From assembly GCF_010093135.1 (NCBI RefSeq), contig NZ_PDWK01000001.1, positions 57,893 through 113,339 on the forward strand: a stretch of DNA of 55,447 bases. Reading direction: 5' to 3'. Shown here one piece after another: positions 46,039 to 54,740 of this stretch; position 1 is the stretch's first letter; each line of letters opens with the position of its first letter. Below the pieces are notes generated by a model, which saw nothing but the letters and a program-made list of their open reading frames with translations, did no database searches and had not been told where the DNA came from. A program made the position numbers and the translations under genes. This DNA is from Pseudoxanthomonas taiwanensis. GTDB taxonomy: Bacteria; Pseudomonadota; Gammaproteobacteria; Xanthomonadales; Xanthomonadaceae.

Positions 46039-46689
46039 ATGGAGACGGACGCTGCCAGGACAGGTCTGATCTACGCCGGAACGGAGGCGCCGCGCGCGTC
46101 CCCGGTCGCGGGGCGGCCCTTCTCGCCCAACCTGCGGGTCCTGTCCCTGGATTCCCATGGCCGCGCCATGAGCTGGATCCACTGGCAGGAAGCCACCTGC
46201 CTGTACGCGCGCGACGCGGTGGCCTGGACCATCGGCGAACCCTGCATGCGCGTGCACGGCGGCACCAACCGCCTCACCGGCGACCGCAGCGTCATCGAGC
46301 TGCACCCGATCATCGCCACCCGCGGCCACCCGCGGAACCGCGCCCTGGACCCGACCCCGGCGCTGACCAACTCCGCCCTGTTCGCCCGCGATGCCTACCT
46401 GTGCATGTACTGCGGCGGGCAGTTCCCGCGCCCGTACCTGACCCGCGACCACGTCCTGCCCCTGTCCCGCGGCGGCAGGGACGTGTGGGAGAACGTGGTC
46501 ACCGCCTGCTTCCAGTGCAACTCGCGCAAGGGCAACCGCACCCCGGCCCAGGCCAACATGCCGCTGCTGGCGGTGCCGTACCGGCCCAGCTGGATCGAAC
46601 ACCTGATCCTCTCCAACCGCAACATCCTGGCCGACCAGATGGCCTTCCTGAAGGCGCAGCTGCCCAGCCGCTCCAAGCTCTGCGCCTGA
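46039..46689 (+). CDS. HNH endonuclease
   Basis: 216 residues from the ATG at 46039. HNH core with zinc-binding cysteines: LCMYCGGQFPR (C-x2-C, ~125), TRDHVLPLSRGGRDVWENVV (~136-155) and ACFQCNSRKGN (~158). The N-terminal ~35 residues are not conserved; homologs begin near NLRVLSLDSHGR. The conserved WIHWQEATCLYARDAVAW segment marks a chromosomal family found beside dxs in Xanthomonadaceae. Its cellular role is unknown. Alternative downstream starts are possible since no SD precedes 46039. Confidence 0.85.
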   Translation: METDAARTGLIYAGTEAPRASPVAGRPFSPNLRVLSLDSHGRAMSWIHWQEATCLYARDAVAWTIGEPCMRVHGGTNRLTGDRSVIELHPIIATRGHPRNRALDPTPALTNSALFARDAYLCMYCGGQFPRPYLTRDHVLPLSRGGRDVWENVVTACFQCNSRKGNRTPAQANMPLLAVPYRPSWIEHLILSNRNILADQMAFLKAQLPSRSKLCA

Positions 46690-46755
46690 GGCGGGCCCGC
46701 CCCGGAGCGCCTCCTGAACGGGCTTGCTTGCCCCCCGCCATGAACCGGGAGGAAA

Positions 46756-48693
46756 ATGGGCGATCCTCACGACTCCCTCCCGATGAGCATCGACTCCTCC
46801 CGTTACCCGCGCCTTTCGCGCATCGACTCGCCGGCCGACCTGCGCAAGTTCGACGAGGCCGAGCTGCCGGCGGTGGCGGAGGAGCTGCGCGCCTTCCTGA
46901 TCGAATCGGTCGGGCGCAGCGGCGGCCACTTCGCCGCCGGCCTGGGCGTGATCGAGCTGACCGTCGCCCTGCACTACCTGTACGAGACGCCGAAGGATCT
47001 GCTGGTGTGGGACGTGGGGCACCAGACCTACCCGCACAAGATCCTCACCGGCCGCCGCGACCGCATCCACACGGTCAAGCAGAAGGGCGGCATCGCCCCC
47101 TTCCCCAAGCGCGAGGAAAGCGAGTACGACACCTTCGGCGTCGGCCACTCCTCCACCTCCATCTCCGCCGCGCTGGGCATGGCCGTGGCCCTGCAGCGCG
47201 CCGGCGACCCGCGCAAGGTGGTGGCGGTGATCGGCGACGGCGCGATGACCGCCGGCATGGCCTACGAGGCCCTGAACCACGCCGGCGGCATGGAACCGGA
47301 GCCGGACCTGCTGGTCATCCTCAACGACAACCGGATGTCCATCTCCGAGAACGTGGGCGGACTGACCAAGATGCTGGGCCGGCTGTCCAGCAGCCAGACC
47401 CTCAACCGGATCCGCGAGGGCGGCAAGAAGCTGCTGGGCGACAAGAACAAGCCGCCGGCGCGCTTCGTCAAGCGCTGGGAGGAACACTGGAAGGGCATGT
47501 TCGTGCCCTCCACGCTGTTCGAGGAGATGGGCTTCCACTACACCGGCCCGATCGACGGCCATGACCTGCCGGCGCTGCTGGGGGCACTGCGCACCCTGCG
47601 CACCCTCAAGGGCCCGCAGCTGCTGCACGTGATCACCACCAAGGGCAAGGGCTACCACCTGGCCGAGGACGACCAGATCGGCTACCACGCCGTCGGCCCG
47701 TTCGACCCGGCCAAGGGCGTGGTGGCCAAGCCCGGCGCCAGGAAGCCCACCTACACCGACATCTTCAGCGACTGGCTGTGCGACATGGCCGCGGCCGAGC
47801 CGCGCCTGCTGGCCATCACCCCGGCCATGCGCGAGGGCTCGGGCCTGGTGCGCTTCAGCAGGGAATACCCGGAGCGCTACTTCGACGTGGCCATCGCCGA
47901 GCAGCACGCGGTGACCCTGGCCGCGGGCATGGCCACCCAGGGCGCCAAGCCGGTGGTGGCGATCTACTCCACCTTCCTGCAGCGCGGCTACGACCAGCTG
48001 GTCCACGACGTGGCCACCCAGAACCTGGACGTACTGTTCGCCATCGACCGCGGCGGCGTGGTCGGCCCCGACGGCGCCACCCATGCCGGCAACCTGGACC
48101 TCAGCTACCTGCGCTGCGTGCCCAACATGACGGTGATGGCGCCGGCCGACGAGAACGAGTGCCGGCAGATGCTCACCACCGGCCTGCGCCACCCCGGCCC
48201 GGCCGCGGTGCGCTACCCGCGCGGCACCGGCCCCGGCGTGGCCGTGGATCCGGCCCTGGAGACCCTGCCCATCGGCAGGGCGCAGCTGCGCCGCAGCGGC
48301 GGCCCGATCGCCCTGCTGGCCTTCGGCGCCACCGTCGCCGCGGCCGAGGAGGTCGGCGCCGAGCTGGGCCTGACCGTGGTCAACATGCGCTTCGTCAAGC
48401 CGCTGGACCGCGCCCTCATCCTGGAGCTGGCGCGCACCCACGAGGGCTTCGTCACCATCGAGGACAACGTGGTGGCCGGCGGCGCCGGCTCGGGCGTGTC
48501 CGAGCTGCTGGCCGCCGAGGGCGTGGTGCTGCCGGTGCTGCACCTGGGGCTGCCCGACGCCTTCCAGCACCACGCCAGCCGCGAGGACCTGCTGGCCGAG
48601 GCCGGCATCGACGCGGCCGGCATCCGCGCGGCGGTGCTCAAGCGTTGGCCCCGGCTGGCCGACGCCACCCTGCCCCACGCGGCCGGCGCCTGA
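46756..48693 (+). CDS. dxs: 1-deoxy-D-xylulose-5-phosphate synthase
   Basis: 645 residues from the ATG at 46756 (GGGAGG three bases upstream; an ATG nine codons later is an alternative). The TPP-binding stretch [18 protein letters not shown]...ILNDN (~160-195) is present, as are the catalytic Glu region [14 protein letters not shown] (~378-391) and the C-terminal transketolase domain. It makes DXP from pyruvate and glyceraldehyde-3-phosphate, the first step of the MEP isoprenoid pathway. Length is normal. Confidence 0.95.
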   Translation: MGDPHDSLPMSIDSSRYPRLSRIDSPADLRKFDEAELPAVAEELRAFLIESVGRSGGHFAAGLGVIELTVALHYLYETPKDLLVWDVGHQTYPHKILTGRRDRIHTVKQKGGIAPFPKREESEYDTFGVGHSSTSISAALGMAVALQRAGDPRKVVAVIGDGAMTAGMAYEALNHAGGMEPEPDLLVILNDNRMSISENVGGLTKMLGRLSSSQTLNRIREGGKKLLGDKNKPPARFVKRWEEHWKGMFVPSTLFEEMGFHYTGPIDGHDLPALLGALRTLRTLKGPQLLHVITTKGKGYHLAEDDQIGYHAVGPFDPAKGVVAKPGARKPTYTDIFSDWLCDMAAAEPRLLAITPAMREGSGLVRFSREYPERYFDVAIAEQHAVTLAAGMATQGAKPVVAIYSTFLQRGYDQLVHDVATQNLDVLFAIDRGGVVGPDGATHAGNLDLSYLRCVPNMTVMAPADENECRQMLTTGLRHPGPAAVRYPRGTGPGVAVDPALETLPIGRAQLRRSGGPIALLAFGATVAAAEEVGAELGLTVVNMRFVKPLDRALILELARTHEGFVTIEDNVVAGGAGSGVSELLAAEGVVLPVLHLGLPDAFQHHASREDLLAEAGIDAAGIRAAVLKRWPRLADATLPHAAGA

Positions 48694-48708
48694 AGCCGGC
48701 CACGGCCG

Positions 48709-49804
48709 CTAAGGCCGCGCCGCTTCCGGCGGCGCGGCGTCCGCCTCCACCCCGGTTTCCGCGTCCTCCCCGTCCGGCGCCTGCACCCGGCAGCCGCGCG
48801 CCCGCAGCGCCGCGATGAAGCCGTGCCGGTCGTGCAGCAGGTGGCCGATCGGCAGCACGGCGAAGGAGACCGGATGTGCCTCCAGCGCCGCCAGCGCCGC
48901 CTCCACCCAGCGCCCGCGCACCCGTGCCTCGATGTCGTCCAGCCCGCCGGCGCGCGGTGTCGGAGGCCATCCAGGCGGCGAGGCAGGCGGAGGCCTGGCC
49001 GCCGTCGTCGGGCATCGCGCGCAGGGCGGCGATGTCGCCGGTGGCCCAGGCGTTGGCGCGGCGCACCGCTTGCGGCAGCTGGTGTTCGACCAGGTCCAGG
49101 GTGCGGCGGAAGCACTCCAGGTCCTGCGGCCACAGCGGCTCGGCGCGGAACTCGGCCAGCGCCCGGCGCGGATCCTCCACCTTTATCTCCCCCCCGGTGG
49201 CCACCGGCTGCAGGCCGCGCGTGTCCACCACCGAGGCGATCAGCGGCCAGACCACCCGGTCGCCGTCGGCGCGCAGGCCGTGCTCCTCCCGCGCAGCCCG
49301 GTACAGCTGGTAGGCGGCGATCTCCGGACGGCGCTTCCCGATGCCGCGCTCGCGGCCCAGGTAGCGCGCCTTCAGCCGGCTCCAGCGCGCGTACAGGTCC
49401 GGCGGCAGCACCTGCTGCAGGCTCCTGCCGCCGGGATTGCGCATGGCCCGGTAAGCCGCCGGCACCAGCACCAGGCCGCGCAGCAGGCCCACGTCGGCCT
49501 TGACGCCCACCTCCGGCGCCTGCAGCACCGCGCCGGCCTCGGCCAGCACCTGGCGCACCTCGTCGGCCTGCCACTGGATGTCGCCCGGCAGCGGCGACTG
49601 CGTGCCGAGGATGTGGAGCACGTGGCCGTCGCGGCTGACCCGCCACAGGCCCGGCCCCGGCTGCGCCCCGGTGACCACCACCGGCGCCATTTCCACCACC
49701 GCCCCGGCGCCGGGCGGCGGGGCCCGCGGGCCGTCGGCCCGCGCGACGCCGGCCGCCAGCACCGCCGCCAACCCGAGCATCGCCGCGAAGGATGCCTCGC
49801 GCAT
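48709..49804 (-). pseudogene. TraB/GumN family protein, frameshifted
   Basis: The reading frame from the ATG at 49804 gives a signal peptide (VARA) and a TraB/GumN-like start (LWRVSRDGHVLHILGTQSPLPGDIQW) for about 283 residues, up to WMASDT. The family C-terminus (RWVEAALAALEAHPVSFAVLPIGHLL) continues in another frame that starts near 48958 and stops at 48709. Between GCG and GCC in the GC-rich stretch at ~48950-48960 one extra base (or two missing) explains the break. The original frame runs on to 48638 and overlaps dxs. It could be a sequencing error, but as given the gene is broken. Confidence 0.8.
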
Positions 49805-49932
49805 CGCGCTCCCCCGTCACAAACCCCGCCCAGGATAGGCAGCCGGCATGCGGCACCACCAGCCCGCCCGCCTCACGCCACGGCCACGTCCGCGACACGG
49901 GCGGTTGACGGCCCCGGGCCGAGGATGGGGCC

Positions 49933-50166
49933 ATGGACGCCCGCCCCCACATCGAAGCCGAACTGGCCCGCCTGGAACGCCGCCTGCCCGTCCTCCCCGG
50001 CCAGTGCAAACCTGACCGGGCGCTGGAAGCCTTCGCCCGCGAGGCCCGGCCGCTGACCGCCGATCCCCCGGCGGAACTGGAGGCCTACATCCACCAGCGC
50101 CTGAACTGCATGCTGGCCGAGGCCGGGCTGGCGCCGGAGGGCGAGCTCTGCACCCGACAGGGATGA
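49933..50166 (+). CDS. Small hypothetical protein
   Basis: 77 residues from an ATG with GAGG eight bases upstream. Helical with HIEAELARLERRLPVLPGQ and EAYIHQRLNCMLAEAG; no signal or motif. It has two Cys but no paired zinc motif. It lies between the TraB pseudogene and the frameshifted nuclease-like gene, at the start of the accessory region. Its stop overlaps an ATG (ATGA) of a weak frame that I do not accept. Confidence 0.55.
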   Translation: MDARPHIEAELARLERRLPVLPGQCKPDRALEAFAREARPLTADPPAELEAYIHQRLNCMLAEAGLAPEGELCTRQG

Positions 50167-50198
50167 AAGTCCTGCCCTCCGACGCCCCGGTCCCGGCC

Positions 50199-50204
50199 TT
50201 GACA
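50199..50204 (+). promoter_or_regulatory. Consensus -35 hexamer without clear -10
   Basis: TTGACA exactly matches the -35 consensus about 80 bp before the frameshifted gene. No good -10 is at 16-18 bases, so the promoter is uncertain. Confidence 0.25.
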
Positions 50205-50281
50205 TTGCGTCCGGTTGCTCATACGCCTCCCGCAGCGCAAGGAGCAGGAGCATCTCCACGGCAGCCAAGAAAGCGTTCGAA

Positions 50282-50984
50282 TTGCGCATGGTCGCCGGGC
50301 TCCTCCGCCGGCTCGGCTTCCCGCACGACACCGTCGCGCCATTGAAAGACCCCCCACGACGGCCCCGACGTGCTCATCACGGCGCATGGGTGCTCCATAG
50401 GCGTGGAAGTCACCCAGATCCAGACGCCCCCCGAAGAGCGGGAGTCGTACTCCTGGATGGAAGAGATAGTCCGCCGCGCCGAACGCGCCTACCTCGATGC
50501 AGGCGGCCCACCCGTCCGGGTCCAGTTGTCCTTCCTGCCGGGGACCAACCTCCGCGGAGTGGACAGGCGCGAGGCCGGCCGTTCCCTGGCGCAATTCCTG
50601 CTGGATCCACCTGGAAGCGTGCACTCCGGGATCAGCTCCGTGGAGCCGCGCAACATCCCGGGCCCGCTGTCCGGCCATGTCCTCCAGTTGCAGTTCTGGT
50701 CCGAACCGGACCCGGGACCTTGGCAATGCATCCAGGCGGGGCCGGTCGAAGCGTTGACCGACGAGGTTCCTGCTGCCGCGATAGCCAGGAGAACCGAGCG
50801 TCTTCCCGCATACCGGAACAAAGGCTTCGACAAATACTGGCTGCTGATCTGCGCTCCCCCTGAAAATCCGGCCTGCAGGTTTGAAGATGGCCGGAACTTC
50901 AGCCCGTCCACGATCGAGTCCCCCTTCGACCGGACGTTCTTCTACGACGGCTGGCAGATGTTCGAGCTGGGCAACCGGAAATGA
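50282..50984 (+). pseudogene. PD-(D/E)XK nuclease-like gene with a C-tract frameshift
   Basis: Two frames join into one protein. Frame one (TTG 50282 or ATG 50288) reads VAGLLRRLGFPHDTVAPLKD. At the C6 tract 50350-50355 it runs out of homology, and the neighbouring frame carries on with HDGPDVLITAHGCSIGVEVT and ends in YWLLI and SPFDRTFFYDG. With five C the two would be continuous. The spacing PD...G-EVT, a later Lys and Y-WLLI fits the PD-(D/E)XK fold of uncharacterised restriction-like nucleases. The function is unproven. The second frame alone is open from 50370 (a GTG). Confidence 0.5.
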
Positions 50985-51415
50985 CCAGCACCACGCCGGA
51001 GAACCATGACGCACCGTGGCGGGAGGTGTCACCCGGTCGAGGCGATGGGTGCAGATGGTGTGCTGAACGAAAAAGCGGCCTGCGATGCGATCGCGGTAGC
51101 CTCTACACAATAGCAGGCTACAGGCCCCTAACTGTGCGGGTTTGCCAGTTTTGCGGTGCGCAGTTACCGCCAAAGTTACCGCCAGCCGTTCGCTGCTTGG
51201 CCTTGCCGATGCCGTCGTTTGCACCGAAATGGTGCATCCGCGATTTCCGCGGCGGCGAAAAAAACCTCTCCGTGGGGCGGCGGCTGGTCCGTGGACCCTC
51301 GGCCGTCGAGCTTTGCCCCGCCCCCCATACGGTCACGCCGCCCAGCCCGACTGCCCCCCCCCGGCCGTCGCAGCCTCCAGTCACCGCAGCGGTGGCGCTG
51401 CATCGGCCAGCGTGA
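50981..51415 (+). CDS. Possible truncated gene at the island boundary
   Basis: The ATG at 50981 overlaps the previous stop (ATGA). The first ~16 residues (TSTTPENHDAPWREV) look like a normal coding start. The next ~50 contain CRWC and CQFC pairs. From about 51200 on the frame is only the antisense of the Cys-rich island gene. I read this as a chromosomal gene cut by the incoming element, with its original 3' end lost. It may not be expressed. Confidence 0.25.
   Translation: MTSTTPENHDAPWREVSPGRGDGCRWCAERKSGLRCDRGSLYTIAGYRPLTVRVCQFCGAQLPPKLPPAVRCLALPMPSFAPKWCIRDFRGGEKNLSVGRRLVRGPSAVELCPAPHTVTPPSPTAPPRPSQPPVTAAVALHRPA
51096..51184. repeat. Inverted and tandem repeats at the left end of the island
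   Basis: An inverted repeat GTAGCCT (51096-51102) / AGGCTAC (51115-51121) is followed by two tandem copies of AGTTACCGCCA (51162-51172 and 51174-51184; 12-base period). The arrangement resembles core and arm-type integrase sites or iterons. It lies just beyond the stop of the last island gene. Confidence 0.4.
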
Positions 51416-51958
51416 CAGGTGTCCCAGGTCACAGCCGCCCATGCCGGCGGGCGGGGTCACGGTGTCGGGCAGGGAGTGCCGGCAATCGCCGCAGGCCACC
51501 AGCGGGCGCGGGATCGCCTTTCCGACCCTCCGCCTGAAACACCACGGGCACGCCTTTACCTTCGGCGGACAGCCCGGCCACAGCAGGACCGGGCCGCAGC
51601 CTTCGCAGGTGCACGCTACAGGCTCGCCCCATCCCGGCGGCACCATGCCCGCGTCCATTTGCTGCCCGGCCTCCAGTGCGAGCAGGTACGCCCGCAGGGT
51701 GTCATCGGGCAGGCCGGCGCAGGCGACCGCATCGGCATCGGCCAGCCCGTGCACAAGCCCGGCCGGCAGCCCCTCATCGGCGGCCAGGGCCAGCAGCCGC
51801 GCGCGCTGTTCCTTCGCTTTCTCAGCGTCGCCCCCCTGCGATTTTTGCGATTCTGCGATTCTTTGGGCTGTCGGGGTGCCGAGAATCGCAGTAATCGCAG
51901 GAATCGCAGCGGGTCCGGTTTCCGAATCACGCAGCAGGCGTGCGAGTAGCCCGGCCAT
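51176..51958 (-). CDS. Cysteine-rich hypothetical protein of the island
   Basis: 260 codons from the ATG at 51958, two bases after the upstream stop. The N-terminal ~110 residues are helical. A Cys-rich region (~115-190) contains CTCEGCG, CPWCFRR, CGDCRHSL and GGCDLGH, suggesting zinc ribbons as in phage-encoded DUFs. A run of nine G (51354-51362 on the plus strand as C) falls near residue 200. After it the frame is low-complexity; with eight G another frame continues to a stop at 51118. The real C-terminus is therefore uncertain. No known function. Confidence 0.6.
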   Translation of the reverse strand: MAGLLARLLRDSETGPAAIPAITAILGTPTAQRIAESQKSQGGDAEKAKEQRARLLALAADEGLPAGLVHGLADADAVACAGLPDDTLRAYLLALEAGQQMDAGMVPPGWGEPVACTCEGCGPVLLWPGCPPKVKACPWCFRRRVGKAIPRPLVACGDCRHSLPDTVTPPAGMGGCDLGHLSRWPMQRHRCGDWRLRRPGGGSRAGRRDRMGGGAKLDGRGSTDQPPPHGEVFFAAAEIADAPFRCKRRHRQGQAANGWR

Positions 51959-51959
51959 C

Positions 51960-54035
51960 TCAGCCGCCCTCCGGTGCGATGCGCCAGACGTTCCGGCGGT
52001 GACGGCCGTCTAGCTCCATGCCGCCTTCCACGGCTTCAGCCCAGCCGGCCCGTTCAAGCTCGCCCATTGCCCGCGCGAAGGTTTCCCGCTCACGGATGCG
52101 CGCGGGCCCTTTGTGAAGGGCGTCCGTCGAATACAGCAAGGTCCGACCGGTTTCGTGGCACCACTTGAGCAGCGCTTCCGCGTCCCGAACCTCCGGCGAG
52201 ACTTCCGCCGTGCCGGCCAGCCTTACGGCCTCGTGCAGGTGCCACAGCGCCAGTTCCGCCGCCCGCGCCATCGTGCCGGCGTCGATTTCCTGCGCCGCCG
52301 TCGATTCCAGCAGAGTCAACACCCCGGCAATTCGCAGCGCCTGTTCCGGCGTCTTACTGGCCCACGGCTTCACGGTCGCAAACTGCCCGCCCGGCCTCAT
52401 GCCGGCCTCCACTGCATCGTGAAGCTGCACCCATACCGCCTTCGCGGTCGCGTCCAGGTGCAGCGCGCGCGGCCGCAGTTCCTGCCGCTCCCCTTCCGCC
52501 AACGGTAGCGGCTGCCGGTGCAGCTCCCCAAGCCGATACGCCATGCGCGCCAGTGCCGCATCATCGCGCAGGCTCTCCGGCCGATACGCCCGCGTCCCGG
52601 CCGTCGACTCGGGCCATGCCAACAGGCACCGCGCCAGGAAGCCTTGCCCGGCCAGAACATCATCGGACAGCGCCCGCTCGGCGATGACAGGCTGCGCCAG
52701 CAGGTGCAGTGCCAGGCGGCGGCCATACAACTTGGTCGCACCATCCAGCGAGCGCACGCGATCCAGCGTGCCGTTGTCCCACAGCTTGCAGAGTGTGCCC
52801 GCCGTCCGGGCCACGGCTTCCTTGCTCATGCCGTGGCCACCGAAGACCAGCGCCGCCTCGTCCGTGAACGCGCCAACGCTCGGCCAGCCGCCCGCCAGCA
52901 GCTTTGCCAGGCCCTCGGCGGTGAAGTCCCCGACAATCAAGCGCGGAATCAACGGAGCCGGCGGGGCCGGGCCGATGGCCTTCAATGCGTCCGCCAGTCC
53001 CACGCCCTTCGACTTGCCGGCCTGCTTCCTGGCATCGGCGCAGCGCGCCTCCCATTCCGCCACGTCTGCCGCATGGGTGCGCAAGTCCAACTCGTAGCCC
53101 TTGGCCAGTTCCTTTTCGTAGTCCCGCGCAGCCCGCATCGCTTCGGCGTCTACCGCGCTCTTCCGCTCGCCCGACTCGGCAATGGTCAGCATCCAGAGTG
53201 ATAGCGGGATTTCCCGCCCGTCAATCTCAACGTTAGCGAGCGCCTGCGCGGCCAGCGATGCCGCCGCCAGGACGGATGCTCCGCACACCGCATCCGGCGC
53301 TTGGATGACGCGCCGCAGGCTTTCCGCTGCCGGTTGCAGGATCGGCCCAAGCTCGGCAATGGGGTACGGCTCCGGCGGCGGCACGGGCCGGCGCAGCGGC
53401 TCAGGCGCGAAGCCGTCAACCCTCACAGCAGGGTCGTGCACCATCGGCAGCGTGTCCAGGTTGCCGCCGGGGTTCGCCGCCAGCCAATCCACCACGTCGC
53501 CATGCTCGGGCAGGCCCAGAGCCGCAACGTCGACGCGCTCCACAGCGCAGCCCAGCGCGCGCAGGCGGGTTTCCACGGCGTCGGCATACTTGGTGCCGGC
53601 CTCGTCATGGTCGGGCCACAGGATCGCGCTACGGCCGCGCAGCGGCGACCAGTCGGCAGCATCCGCGCTCGACGCGCTTCCGCTTGTGGTCGCCACCTTG
53701 CCCGCCTTCGCCAGCGCATCGGCGCAGGCTTCCCCCTCCACGATCCAGACGGGCGCGGACGGATCGGCCGCCAGCAGCTCGGGCAGGCGATACAACGCCC
53801 GGCCCGTTGCCGGCGCGGGCGGCTCGCCCAGTACGTAGCCGGTGCCGTTCCATCGCATCGGGCGAATCCACTTTTCGCCGGAGCCGGGGTGCTTGCAGCG
53901 GATGCGCCAATAGGCCGGCGTCCCGTCCGCATTGCGGTATTCGTGCAGGGCGGCGGGCCGGAAGCCGTCACGGATAGCAGCATCGGCCAGTCTGCGCGCG
54001 GCATCCTTTGGAGTTTCCACGGGAACGGCGCTCAT
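51960..54035 (-). CDS. Toprim-DUF3987 replication protein (primase-helicase-like)
   Basis: 691 residues. The N-terminal half has a Toprim domain (VEGEACADAL ~99-108, PDHDEAG ~141-147), as in phage primases. From about residue 230 a DUF3987 P-loop-type domain follows, with the degenerate loop TIAESGERKSAV (~290). This order is that of satellite and phage replication initiators that prime and unwind. The start overlaps the CHC2 gene stop by 4 bp, so the zinc finger and Toprim parts of a primase are split over two coupled genes. Confidence 0.85.
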   Translation of the reverse strand: MSAVPVETPKDAARRLADAAIRDGFRPAALHEYRNADGTPAYWRIRCKHPGSGEKWIRPMRWNGTGYVLGEPPAPATGRALYRLPELLAADPSAPVWIVEGEACADALAKAGKVATTSGSASSADAADWSPLRGRSAILWPDHDEAGTKYADAVETRLRALGCAVERVDVAALGLPEHGDVVDWLAANPGGNLDTLPMVHDPAVRVDGFAPEPLRRPVPPPEPYPIAELGPILQPAAESLRRVIQAPDAVCGASVLAAASLAAQALANVEIDGREIPLSLWMLTIAESGERKSAVDAEAMRAARDYEKELAKGYELDLRTHAADVAEWEARCADARKQAGKSKGVGLADALKAIGPAPPAPLIPRLIVGDFTAEGLAKLLAGGWPSVGAFTDEAALVFGGHGMSKEAVARTAGTLCKLWDNGTLDRVRSLDGATKLYGRRLALHLLAQPVIAERALSDDVLAGQGFLARCLLAWPESTAGTRAYRPESLRDDAALARMAYRLGELHRQPLPLAEGERQELRPRALHLDATAKAVWVQLHDAVEAGMRPGGQFATVKPWASKTPEQALRIAGVLTLLESTAAQEIDAGTMARAAELALWHLHEAVRLAGTAEVSPEVRDAEALLKWCHETGRTLLYSTDALHKGPARIRERETFARAMGELERAGWAEAVEGGMELDGRHRRNVWRIAPEGG

Positions 54036-54400
54036 GCGGCACCCCCGGTCAGCTCAGCCACCGCATCGCGGAAGCTCATGCCGGTCAGCCGCTCGTGGAA
54101 GCTCAGCAGGTCACCCGCACCACAGCCGGCGAAGCATCGCCAGCCGCCATGCACCAGGTTCACGCTCAGCGATGCATGGCGGTCCTCGTGGAACGGGCAA
54201 CGGGCCTGCGCCCAGCCGGCCCCGTTCGGGCGGCTCAGCTTCGGCAGGCGCGCGCTGTAGTAGTTCGCCGGATCAGGCAGGCGGTCGCGCCACTGGTCGG
54301 CCCGTGACGACTTGTGGTAGACTCGCCATGCACTCAGCCCGCCAGCCTGTGCCCCGTTGCCCGCCTTGCGCGGGCTTCGTCGTTTCTGGGGGGATCGCAT
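54032..54400 (-). CDS. CHC2 zinc-finger protein (primase DNA-binding part)
   Basis: 122 residues from the ATG at 54400, which overlaps the AlpA stop by one base. CHC2-type site: CPFH (68-71) and CFAGCGAGD (89-97), with DRHASLSVN between. In DnaG this domain recognises the primer start site. Here it is separate from the Toprim part, which is encoded by the next gene with a 4-bp overlap. The first ~50 residues are basic and unlike DnaG. Confidence 0.82.
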   Translation of the reverse strand: MRSPQKRRSPRKAGNGAQAGGLSAWRVYHKSSRADQWRDRLPDPANYYSARLPKLSRPNGAGWAQARCPFHEDRHASLSVNLVHGGWRCFAGCGAGDLLSFHERLTGMSFRDAVAELTGGAA

Positions 54401-54636
54401 CAGGCCACCTCCTTGCCGGTGGCCTCGATCAGCGCGCGGATATCCTCCACGCGCCACGCCGTGCAGCGTTCGCCCAGCTTTACGGGTTGCGGGTAGCGGC
54501 CATCGCGCACGCCGGCCCACCAGGTAGAACGGGAAACAGGGAACAGGCCGGGAACAGCGGGCCGCTTTCGCTTGGGGTCGGCAGGCGTGCCGACAATCTG
54601 TGCCAGGCGCAGGAATCCAGTCTCAGGGAGTCGCAT
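54400..54636 (-). CDS. AlpA family phage transcriptional regulator
   Basis: 78 residues. A short winged-HTH excisionase-like fold: FLRLAQIVG, then PVSRSTWWAGVRDGRYPQPVKLGERCTAWRVEDI, read across ~33-68, the conserved AlpA block. P4-related AlpA activates the integrase gene or regulates excision. First gene of the island operon; its stop overlaps the CHC2 start. An 18-bp palindrome lies 87 bp upstream. Confidence 0.85.
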   Translation of the reverse strand: MRLPETGFLRLAQIVGTPADPKRKRPAVPGLFPVSRSTWWAGVRDGRYPQPVKLGERCTAWRVEDIRALIEATGKEVA

Positions 54637-54696
54637 TGCATCGTCCGATGCCGCGCCGGAATGGGCGGCTTCGGATGCCTAAGCTATGCCTGAGAA

Positions 54697-54740
54697 TCGG
54701 GCGGACAAAAACTGCCCGAGGGGTACAAGCGCGCTTGTAC
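54697..54740. promoter_or_regulatory. 18-bp perfect palindrome and second inverted repeat upstream of alpA
   Basis: GTACAAGCGCGCTTGTAC (54723-54740) is a perfect palindrome that touches the stop codon of the next gene to the right. Beside it TCGGGC (54697-54702) pairs with GCCCGA (54714-54719) across 11 bases. No U-tract follows on either strand, so operator sites fit better than a terminator. Candidate ligands are AlpA or an unseen repressor. Confidence 0.5.

Larger units (their letters stand above)
51100..54740. mobile_element. Satellite-phage or integrative-element replication module
   Basis: Four minus-strand genes in tight overlap (AlpA-type regulator, CHC2 zinc finger, Toprim-DUF3987, Cys-rich protein) form the order seen in P4-like satellites and related islands. 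The base composition is lower in G+C than the flanking chromosome and the left end has repeats. No integrase, capsid or excision gene is in the window; the right end may lie beyond 55447. Limits are approximate. Confidence 0.6.

Noticed and set aside
45955-48678. 907-codon minus-strand frame opposite the HNH and dxs genes
   Set aside because: Antisense shadow; it spans two real genes and has no domain resemblance.
50163-50345. 60-codon frame starting at an ATGA overlap
   Set aside because: The residue mix is random-like, and a better frame (VAGLLRRLGFPHD) uses the same DNA.
51118-51432. 104-codon minus-strand frame ending at 51118 as an independent gene
   Set aside because: Its 5' half is an out-of-frame copy of the Cys-rich gene; its 3' half is better explained as that gene's C-terminus if the G9 tract is G8.
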